From positions 1 through 8,545 of the forward strand of contig JAIPEI010000139.1 of assembly GCA_021737245.1 (NCBI GenBank): 8,545 nucleotides of DNA, given 5' to 3'. The notes beneath the pieces were generated by a model, which saw only the letters and a list, made by a program, of their open reading frames with translations, searched no databases and was not told the DNA's origin. This DNA is from Deltaproteobacteria bacterium. Its GTDB lineage: Bacteria > Desulfobacterota > DSM-4660 > Desulfatiglandales > HGW-15. A program made the translations under genes and the position numbers. Positions 1-5,898 of the stretch are shown here, in pieces (positions within the stretch are counted from its first letter, which is position 1; the number at the start of each line of letters is the position of its first letter).

Positions 1-144
1 CTCACGGTCTCAATGATAGCTCGCACAGGGCTGAAGTGTCAAAAACCCCTCCCGGCGCGCGAGCCTAAAACGACCCTGCCGGAAACGTGACCTGCATTCC
101 GTGCCGTTAAAGCAGACGTCATAGGCTGGGGTGACCCTCGGAGA

Positions 145-156
145 ATGACAGGTCAT
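145..156. promoter_or_regulatory. Perfect dyad ATGAC-AG-GTCAT, possible operator
   Basis: The two 5-bp arms are perfectly complementary around a 2-bp centre. The dyad lies 8 bp upstream of the sigma-54-like element, at about -45 to -34 from the predicted start. This is too close for a typical enhancer site of a sigma-54 activator, which usually sits near -80 to -150, so a repressor or modulator site is more likely if it is real. A 12-bp dyad can arise by chance; the position next to a good promoter is the main support. Confidence 0.3.
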
Positions 157-163
157 GTGCGTT

Positions 164-179
164 TGGCCCGAATATTGCA
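164..179 (+). promoter_or_regulatory. Sigma-54 (RpoN) promoter, -24/-12
   Basis: The sequence TGGCCCG-AATA-TTGCA matches the consensus TGGCACG-N4-TTGCW at all but one fixed position. The invariant GG (165-166) and GC (177-178) are exactly 10 bp apart, which is the required spacing. The transcription start would fall near 190, giving a leader of about 236 nt before the first ATG at 426. It points at the receiver-PAS-PAS kinase and, through the overlapping genes, probably drives the first three or more cistrons. A sigma-54 promoter needs an ATP-dependent enhancer-binding activator; none is encoded in this window. Confidence 0.6.
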
Positions 180-267
180 TTTCCTGATAGAAGACGGGAG
201 TGTGCGCCTTGCCTTTCCCCATAGGCGTTGGAGCGCCCGCTTTATACGGAGGAGCCCCCCCTGCTTC

Positions 268-290
268 CACCGGCTTGCCCTTGGCCGGTG
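268..290 (+). repeat. Hairpin in the leader, 7-bp stem
   Basis: CACCGGC (268-274) and GCCGGTG (284-290) form a perfect 7-bp GC-rich stem with a 9-nt loop. It lies in the predicted leader RNA, about 80 nt after the predicted start and 135 nt before the first ATG. There is no T-run after it, so it is not an intrinsic terminator. It could affect stability or translation of the leader, or be incidental in GC-rich DNA. Confidence 0.3.
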
Positions 291-413
291 TACGAGGCCT
301 CTCCTGGGACGCGCTTCCAAGAGCAGGGGCAAACGGGAAGGACACAAAAACCAGGCGCGGGCTGCCGGCGGCAGGAAAAGGGGGTCTGTGTTTCCGAATG
401 CAGGCCGCACAGC

Positions 414-417
414 GAGG
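414..417 (+). promoter_or_regulatory. Ribosome binding site of the first kinase
   Basis: GAGG followed by T sits 8 nt before the ATG at 426. It supports this start over the further upstream in-frame start at 228, because the receiver domain begins immediately after the 426 ATG (MKERILIVDDE). Confidence 0.55.
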
Positions 418-425
418 TTTTCGTC

Positions 426-2477
426 ATGAAGGAACGTATCTTGATCGTGGACGACGAAGGCTCCATCCGAGGGCTTCTACATGCCATCCTGAGCCAGAGC
501 GGCTATGAGTGCGAGACCGCACCGGGGGCCGATGAGGCGCGGGCCGCGCTGGACTCCCGGGCGTTCGACCTGCTGCTCTGCGACATCATGATGCCCGGGG
601 AGTCCGGTCTGGCCCTCATTCAGCACGTGTCAGAGGCCTACCCGGACACGGGTGTCATCATGGTGACCGCGGTGGACGACATGGACATCGCTGAGCGGGC
701 CCTGGAGCTCGGGGTCTACGGGTACGTGGTGAAGCCGTTCGAGCCCAGCCAGATCCTGATAAGCACGGTCAACGCACTGAAACGAAGAGAACTGGAGGTC
801 CGCTGCAGGGCCCGCCAGGACCGGCTCGAGGAAACGGTCGAGGAGCGCACAGCGGAGCTCAGAGAGACCGTGCACAACCTGGACCAGGCCCGAAGACATT
901 ACCGGGACCTTTTCGAGCAGTCCCTGGACGCGATCTATGTCGTATCCACGGAGGGTAAGATACTGGAAATCAATCAGGCCGGGCTGGACATGCTGGGCTA
1001 CACCCGGGAGGGGATCGAAGGGCTGAACGCCCGCGGAACCTATGTCCTCCCGGCGGACAGGAAAGCCTTTCAGGAACGAATCGAGGAAGCCGGGTTTGTC
1101 CGGGATTACGAGCTCCGGCTGAAACGCAGCAACAATGAGGAGATCCATTGCCTGGTGAGCGCAACGGTCCGCAGAGACAAAAAAGGCCGCATCGTCGGCT
1201 ACCAGGGAATCCTTCGCGACACCACTGAGCAGAAACGGATGGAGTATCTGATCAGGCAGGCCCACCTGGAGAATGAGCAGATCCTCGAGGCCATCTCCTC
1301 GCTTCTCATCGGGATCGACTCCGAAGGGCGGGTCATTCGATGGAATGCAAGCGCGGAACACACCCTGGGAGTACCGGCAAGAGAGGTGCTGAAACGTCCC
1401 TTTGGGGAATGCGCGATCCCCTGGGAACGGGAGATGATTCGGGACGGCCTCTCCCGGAGCCGGCGCTACCAGGAGCCTGTGAAGCTGGATGACGTCCCCT
1501 TCAGGAGACCGGATGGAGCCAAGGGCGTCCTGGGAATCACGTTGAACCCGATTTTGTTCCAGGACAGCCGGGAACCCGGGCTCCTCATCATGGGAGCCGA
1601 CATCACCCGGAAGAGGCAGCTCGAGATCCAGCTCACACAGGCCCAGCGCCTGGAGTCCATCGGACAGCTGGCCTCGGGCATCGCACACGAGATCAACACG
1701 CCCATTCAGTACGTGGGGGACAACACCCGGTTCCTGAGCGAGGCGTTCGAGGACCTGGAGCGTGTGCTCGAGGGCTGCACCGCCCTGGTGGCTGCGGTTC
1801 AAACAGGTGAGGACACAGGAGAGGCCCTGCGGGCGGTCGAGGCGGCGGCGGAGGAGGCCGATCTTCCCTACCTGCGGGAGGAGGTGCCTGCCGCAGTCGA
1901 GCAGACCCTGGAGGGTGTGGAGCGGGTCTCACAAATCGTCCGCTCCATGAAGGCCTTCTCCCACCCGGGGAATCGGGAGACGATCGCTGCAGACCTGAAC
2001 ATGGCCCTGGAAAGCACGATCACGGTGTCCAGAAACGAGTGGAAGTACGCCGCCGAAATGGAGACGGATTTCGACCCGACCCTGCCCCTGGTCCCCTGCC
2101 TGCCGGGAGAGCTGAACCAGGTGTTCCTGAACCTCATCGTCAATGCGGCCCATGCGGTGGCCGATGCCGCGGACGGGGAATCGGGGGGAAAAGGCAGGAT
2201 TCGGGTGTCCACGAAGACCCTCGGCGACGCAGCCGAGATCCGTATCTCGGACACGGGTATCGGGATCCCCGAGAAGATCCGGGACCGGATCTTCGATCCC
2301 TTCTTTACCACCAAGGAGGTCGGAAAGGGCACGGGGCAGGGGCTGGCCATCTCCCGGTCCGTTGTCGTGGACAAGCACGAAGGCTCCATCACATTCGAGT
2401 CCGAGGAAGGCCGGGGTACCACCTTCATCGTTCGCCTTCCTCTCGAGCAGGGCTGCACGGTTGGGGGTGCGGCATGA
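426..2477 (+). CDS. Soluble hybrid histidine kinase, REC-PAS-PAS-HisKA-HATPase
   Basis: This 683-residue protein has no membrane segment or signal peptide, so it should act in the cytoplasm. An N-terminal receiver (about 3-120) has the acidic pair D9/D10, phosphoacceptor D53, switch T81 and K103. A coiled coil (about 125-155) leads to PAS 1 (about 156-270, ending RDTTEQKR) and PAS 2 (about 282-397, ending ADITRKRQ). The kinase core has H421 in GIAHEINTPIQYV, the N-box with N569 and N573, the G1 box DTGIGIP (609-615), the F box FDPFF (623-627) and a G2 box reading GKGTGQGLA, where GTGLGL is more usual. The segment between H-box and N-box is long, as is usual for this kinase type. The N-terminal receiver implies input from another kinase, while the PAS domains sense something internal. 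Its last bases overlap the start of the next gene (ATGA), so it probably phosphorylates the two regulators downstream. The start follows from the receiver boundary and GAGG. The signal sensed is unknown. Confidence 0.93.
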   Translation: MKERILIVDDEGSIRGLLHAILSQSGYECETAPGADEARAALDSRAFDLLLCDIMMPGESGLALIQHVSEAYPDTGVIMVTAVDDMDIAERALELGVYGYVVKPFEPSQILISTVNALKRRELEVRCRARQDRLEETVEERTAELRETVHNLDQARRHYRDLFEQSLDAIYVVSTEGKILEINQAGLDMLGYTREGIEGLNARGTYVLPADRKAFQERIEEAGFVRDYELRLKRSNNEEIHCLVSATVRRDKKGRIVGYQGILRDTTEQKRMEYLIRQAHLENEQILEAISSLLIGIDSEGRVIRWNASAEHTLGVPAREVLKRPFGECAIPWEREMIRDGLSRSRRYQEPVKLDDVPFRRPDGAKGVLGITLNPILFQDSREPGLLIMGADITRKRQLEIQLTQAQRLESIGQLASGIAHEINTPIQYVGDNTRFLSEAFEDLERVLEGCTALVAAVQTGEDTGEALRAVEAAAEEADLPYLREEVPAAVEQTLEGVERVSQIVRSMKAFSHPGNRETIAADLNMALESTITVSRNEWKYAAEMETDFDPTLPLVPCLPGELNQVFLNLIVNAAHAVADAADGESGGKGRIRVSTKTLGDAAEIRISDTGIGIPEKIRDRIFDPFFTTKEVGKGTGQGLAISRSVVVDKHEGSITFESEEGRGTTFIVRLPLEQGCTVGGAA

Positions 2478-3694
2478 AGAAGCGAATTCTTTTCGTGGAC
2501 GATGAACCGAACGTGCTCCAGGGCCTCGGGCGCATGCTTCGCAACATGCGTCACGAGTGGGACATGCAGTTCGCCGATAGCGGGGCCCAGGCACTGGCCC
2601 TGATGGAGAGGAAACCGGCCGAGGTGGTGGTGACGGACATGCGCATGCCTGGGATGGACGGCGGAGAGCTCCTCCACCGGATCAAGGACCTCTATCCCCA
2701 GGCGGTGCGGATTGTCCTGTCAGGGCACTCCGAGAAAGAGATGGTGATGAAGGCGGTTCAGTCGGCTCACCAGTACCTGGCCAAACCGTGTGACGCAGAC
2801 ACCCTCAAGATCACCGTCACCCGCGCATACGCACTCCGCGAGATCCTGACCCGGGACGCCTTGAGGCGACTGGTCTCGAGGATCGGATCCCTCCCGAGCC
2901 TCCCTTCCCTCTACACCGAGCTTCTGGAAGAGCTGCGGTCGCCCCGGTCCTCCACGGACGCCGCAGGCCGGATCATCTCCAGGGACCTGGGCATGACATC
3001 CAAGGTGCTGCAGCTCGTGAACTCGGCCTTTTTCGGCCTGCCGCGCCACATCGAGACCGCGGCCCAGGCCGCCAGGCTTCTCGGGCTGGAAACGGTCAAG
3101 GCCCTCGTCCTGGGGATCGAGGTCTTCTCCAAGTTCAGCAACGACTGCGCGCCCGGCTTCGATCTCCAGGGCCTGTGGTCCCACAGCCTTGCCGTGGGAG
3201 CCGCGGCCAAGCTCCTGGCACGGCAGGAAAAGCTGGACAAGGAAGAGATCGACCAGGCCTTTGTGGGAGGGCTGCTCCACGACGTGGGAAAGCTGGTTCT
3301 GGCCTCCCACTGCCCGGAGGAGTACGCGGACATCCTCGAGACCAGCGAGTCGGAGGACGCTTCCGACCTCTCAAAAGCGGAGCACCGGTGCCTTGGAGCC
3401 GGCCACGCCGAGGTGGGAGCCTACCTCCTGGGCCTCTGGGGGCTTCCGGACCCCGTCATGGAGGCCGCGGCCTTTCACCACGCCCCCTCTTTTCACCCGA
3501 GTCGGACCTTCGGCCCGGTCACGGCCGTGCACGCGGCCAACGCCCTGGTGAACGTCACCGGGGAGGGAAGAGAGGAATGGCCCGTCCCCGGTCTCGACAT
3601 GGGCTTTCTCGAGGAAACCAATGTTGTCGACAGGCTCCCTGCATGGCAAAAGGCATGCAAGAGCCTGGTGCAGGGAGAAAAGGCCGATGGATGA
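2474..3694 (+). CDS. Response regulator with HDOD output domain
   Basis: This protein of 406 residues joins a receiver (about 3-120; D9/D10, phosphoacceptor D55, switch S83, K104) to an HDOD domain (about 134-340). HDOD domains are relatives of the HD phosphohydrolase fold and occur in bacterial signalling proteins; most have no proven catalysis and are thought to work through protein contacts. Here the HD-type ligands look intact: H237, the pair H269/D270 in GLLHDVGKLVL, H311 and H335/H336, so catalysis cannot be excluded. The last 65 residues show no domain I can name. The ATG overlaps the preceding stop codon as ATGA, with only a weak G-rich site before it, which suggests translational coupling. 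The cognate kinase is most likely the one just upstream. There is no DNA-binding domain, so the output is not direct transcription control. Confidence 0.92.
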   Translation: MKKRILFVDDEPNVLQGLGRMLRNMRHEWDMQFADSGAQALALMERKPAEVVVTDMRMPGMDGGELLHRIKDLYPQAVRIVLSGHSEKEMVMKAVQSAHQYLAKPCDADTLKITVTRAYALREILTRDALRRLVSRIGSLPSLPSLYTELLEELRSPRSSTDAAGRIISRDLGMTSKVLQLVNSAFFGLPRHIETAAQAARLLGLETVKALVLGIEVFSKFSNDCAPGFDLQGLWSHSLAVGAAAKLLARQEKLDKEEIDQAFVGGLLHDVGKLVLASHCPEEYADILETSESEDASDLSKAEHRCLGAGHAEVGAYLLGLWGLPDPVMEAAAFHHAPSFHPSRTFGPVTAVHAANALVNVTGEGREEWPVPGLDMGFLEETNVVDRLPAWQKACKSLVQGEKADG

Positions 3695-4853
3695 ACGAGT
3701 CCTGTTCGTGGATGACGAAAAAAACGTGCTGGAAGGAATACAGCGCCGGCTCAGGAGACGCTTCGAGGTGACCACGGCCCCGGGCCCGGAACAGGGCCTC
3801 GAAGCGGTGGAAAAAAACGGGCCCTTTGCGGTCATCGTCTCGGACCTTCGCATGCCGGGAATGGACGGCATCCGGTTCCTCGCGCGATCACGCGAACTCG
3901 CACCGGACAGCGTGCGCATGGTGCTCACCGGCAACGCAGACCTCCATAACGCTATTCAGGCGGTCAACCAGGGCCATGTGTTCCGGTTCCTGACAAAGCC
4001 CTGCGACCGCGACACCCTGGTCCGCGTGCTCGAGCTCGGGATCAGGCAGTACCGGCTGATCATGGCGGAGCGGGAGCTTCTCCAGATGACACTGAGGGGC
4101 AGCATCCGAATGCTCACCGATCTCCTTGCCCTTGTAAACCCGGAGGCGTTCGGCCGTGCCGCAAGAATTAAACGGTACGCCCGTGAGATCGCCGGCCGCA
4201 TGAAGCTCGCTGACGCCTGGAGGGTGGAAACGGCCGCAATGCTCTCCCAGATCGGATGCGTGGTGCTCTCAGAGGAGGTGCTTGGAAAAATCTCCCGGGG
4301 CGGTAAGTTGACGAGTGAAGAGCAGCAGGCCTACGACATGCACCCGGGCATCGGCGGGGATCTCCTTTCCCGGATCCCGCGCATGAAGCAGATCGCAGAG
4401 ATCATCTCGCTTCAGGAAAAGGGATACGACGGGACAGGGATACCGCCGCTGGATACGCGGAGGGGAGATGCCATCCCCATGGGGGCCCGCATCCTCAAGG
4501 CGGTTCTGGACTTCGACATGCACGAGAGCCGCGGCATGGGCAAAGCCGGGGCCCTGGCCGCCCTCGAGAAGCGGAAGGCCCTATACGATCCGGATGTGCT
4601 CGAGGCCCTCGCGGCGGTCCTGGGCATGGAGGCCCGGCACCGGCTGGTGGAGCTCAAGGTCAGGAACCTGAAACCGGACATGGTGCTGAATCAGGATGTG
4701 AGAACGAACGCAGGACAGCTCGTCCTGTCCCGAGGCCAGGAGATCAGCCCCCTGCTCCTGAAGCGGCTCATCGCCTTTACCGAGAAGACATCCATCCAGG
4801 AACCGATTCGGGTCTATGTCCCCCTGGATCCGCCCGGCCGATCCCGAGGTTGA
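3687..4853 (+). CDS. Response regulator with degenerate HD-GYP-like output domain
   Basis: This 388-residue protein has a receiver (about 3-120; D9/D10, phosphoacceptor D53, T81, K104) closely resembling that of the gene before it, then an HD-GYP-type fold (about 135-315). HD-GYP proteins normally hydrolyse cyclic di-GMP using an HD pair, further histidines and a GYP loop. Here the HD pair reads S187-Q188 (AAMLSQIGCVVL), the first histidine position appears to be R157, the HH pair reads L242-Q243, and GYP reads GIP (251-253). H219 in MHPGIGGDLL and the YDGTGIP framework remain, so the fold is recognisable but hydrolysis is unlikely. A C-terminal module (about 322-378, NLKPDMVLNQDV, then GQLVLSRGQEI) resembles the extension found in many HD-GYP and HDOD regulators. 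The gene overlaps the previous one by 8 bp, and AGGGAG (3672-3677) lies 9 nt before its ATG. It probably serves as a phosphorylation-controlled binding protein. Confidence 0.9.
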   Translation: MDERVLFVDDEKNVLEGIQRRLRRRFEVTTAPGPEQGLEAVEKNGPFAVIVSDLRMPGMDGIRFLARSRELAPDSVRMVLTGNADLHNAIQAVNQGHVFRFLTKPCDRDTLVRVLELGIRQYRLIMAERELLQMTLRGSIRMLTDLLALVNPEAFGRAARIKRYAREIAGRMKLADAWRVETAAMLSQIGCVVLSEEVLGKISRGGKLTSEEQQAYDMHPGIGGDLLSRIPRMKQIAEIISLQEKGYDGTGIPPLDTRRGDAIPMGARILKAVLDFDMHESRGMGKAGALAALEKRKALYDPDVLEALAAVLGMEARHRLVELKVRNLKPDMVLNQDVRTNAGQLVLSRGQEISPLLLKRLIAFTEKTSIQEPIRVYVPLDPPGRSRG

Positions 4854-4871
4854 TCCTGGATCCCGGGCGGG

Positions 4872-4878
4872 AAAGGAG
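4872..4878 (+). promoter_or_regulatory. Strong ribosome binding site of the solute-binding protein
   Basis: AAAGGAG lies 6 nt before the ATG at 4885. It decides the start: the in-frame ATG at 4816 lies inside the end of the preceding gene and would put a hydrophilic stretch ahead of the signal peptide. Confidence 0.75.
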
Positions 4879-4884
4879 CGCACA

Positions 4885-5775
4885 ATGAACGTCTGGCAAC
4901 GAACGGCTGTACTGTTTTTCCTCACCCTCATCGTCCCGATCTCCCCTGTCGAGTCCGAGGGCCGGGACACCCGGGACCTTCCTGACATTCGCCGTGTGGG
5001 AAGCCTTCGCCACCTGGGGGTCCCGTATGCGAATTTCGTCACCGGCGCAGGGGACGGCCTCAGTGTGGAGCTCATCACCCTTTTCGCCGACCACCTGGGA
5101 GTCCGGTATCGTTACGTGAGGACGTCCTGGCCGGACGTGATTGCGGACCTCTCCGGGGTTCGCGTCCTTCCACGTGGCGCAGGGGTGGATATCCTGGGGA
5201 ACGCCCCCGTCAAGGGGGACCTCATCGCCAGCGGTCTTACGGTGCTTGCCTGGAGGCAGAAGGTGGTAACGTTTTCAGAGCCCACGTTCCCGACCCAGGT
5301 CTGGCTGGTCGCCCGGGCCGACGCCGACCTTCAGCCCATCACGCCGACGGGCGACATCCGGCAAGACATCCAGCTGGTAAAGGATCGGATGAAAGGCCTG
5401 AGTGTGGTGGGGAAAGAGAACACCTGCCTGGACCCCTCCCTCTACGAGCTCGAGGATACCGGGGCCAGGGTTCTGCTGCATCCCGGAAGCCTGAACGAGC
5501 TCGCCCCGGCCGTGCTGAATCGAGACGCCGAGGCCGCCCTGCTGGACGTACCGGACGCACTGATCGCGCTGGAGAAATGGCCGGGGCGGCTGAAGGTCAT
5601 CGGGCCGGTTTCCCCGATTCAGGACATGGCCGTGGCATTCCCTAAGGGGGCGGTTCAGCTGAAAGAGACTTTTGACAGGTTTTTCGAGGAGTTGAAGAGC
5701 AGCGGGGCCTACCGGGGCCTGGTGCGGAAGTACTATCCTTCGGTGTTGAAGCACTTTCCCGGGTTCTTCCGTTAG
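4885..5775 (+). CDS. Periplasmic solute-binding protein, family 3 (amino-acid type)
   Basis: This 296-residue protein begins with a signal peptide: MNVWQR, then a hydrophobic core TAVLFFLTLIVPIS, with cleavage likely near residue 24. The mature part looks like the family 3 bacterial solute-binding fold (SBP_bac_3), which binds amino acids or similar small solutes. GLSVELITLFADHLGVRYRY (59-78) matches the first lobe, and TVLAWRQKVVTFSEP (119-133) matches the family's TxxR...xxFS region, so R124 may hold a ligand carboxylate. D221 in AEAALLDVPDAL matches the position that often contacts the amino group. These residue roles come from alignment by eye. An isolated binding protein with no permease or ATPase nearby often serves sensing rather than import. 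It follows the regulator gene by 31 bp and precedes a kinase with a large periplasmic domain, so ligand presentation to that kinase is an inference. No lipoprotein cysteine is present near the cleavage site. Confidence 0.85.
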   Translation: MNVWQRTAVLFFLTLIVPISPVESEGRDTRDLPDIRRVGSLRHLGVPYANFVTGAGDGLSVELITLFADHLGVRYRYVRTSWPDVIADLSGVRVLPRGAGVDILGNAPVKGDLIASGLTVLAWRQKVVTFSEPTFPTQVWLVARADADLQPITPTGDIRQDIQLVKDRMKGLSVVGKENTCLDPSLYELEDTGARVLLHPGSLNELAPAVLNRDAEAALLDVPDALIALEKWPGRLKVIGPVSPIQDMAVAFPKGAVQLKETFDRFFEELKSSGAYRGLVRKYYPSVLKHFPGFFR

Positions 5776-5885
5776 GGACCTCCTCGATCACGGTCTCCCG
5801 GTTCTCACCTTTTCGTCGACAGGCCGGGATTTCCTGAACCACTGTGCCCGGGACGGCGCCGGACATGCCGCCCGGAGAACCATCG

Positions 5886-5891
5886 AAAGGA
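5886..5891 (+). promoter_or_regulatory. Ribosome binding site of the membrane hybrid kinase
   Basis: AAAGGA lies 7 nt before the ATG at 5899 and supports that start, which places a short basic N-terminus directly before the first membrane segment. The 123-bp gap before this gene shows no clear promoter or intrinsic terminator, so co-transcription with the upstream genes remains possible. Confidence 0.6.
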
Positions 5892-5898
5892 TCCGCTC

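Larger units (their letters stand above)
1..425. other. Upstream non-coding region and 5' leader
   Basis: I see no convincing gene in these 425 bases. Open frames on both strands here have no recognisable domain and no good ribosome binding site, and an in-frame extension of the first kinase to 228 would add about 66 proline- and arginine-rich residues before a receiver that starts normally at 426. The region does hold a sigma-54-type promoter (164-179), a dyad (145-156) and a hairpin (268-290). TGACC-type hexamers at 88-93 (TGACCT), 132-137 (TGACCC) and inverted at 150-155 (AGGTCA) could be activator half-sites, but they are short and may be chance. No tRNA, known riboswitch motif or clear terminator was seen. 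Confidence 0.6.

Noticed and set aside
82..103. A second sigma-54-like element on the minus strand (GGCACGGAATGC)
   Set aside because: GG and GC are only 8 bp apart instead of 10, which sigma-54 does not normally tolerate.
10..345. Minus-strand open frame of 111 codons in the upstream region
   Set aside because: Low-complexity Pro/Ala/Arg-rich start, no recognisable domain, and it would run across the sigma-54-like promoter on the opposite strand.
228..425. N-terminal extension of the first kinase by 66 residues
   Set aside because: The receiver begins normally at the 426 ATG with GAGG ahead of it; the extension has no domain character.
630..1802. Long minus-strand open frame (390 codons) opposite the first kinase
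   Set aside because: It lies wholly inside a gene with clear kinase domains, has no recognisable domain, and is expected from high GC at third codon positions.
1868..2677. Minus-strand open frame spanning the junction of the first two genes
   Set aside because: It is antisense to the HATPase domain and the next receiver, both well supported, and its translation has no recognisable motif.
5776..5898. Possible intrinsic terminator between the binding protein and the hybrid kinase
   Set aside because: There are GC-rich partial inverted repeats, but no stable stem followed by a T-run.
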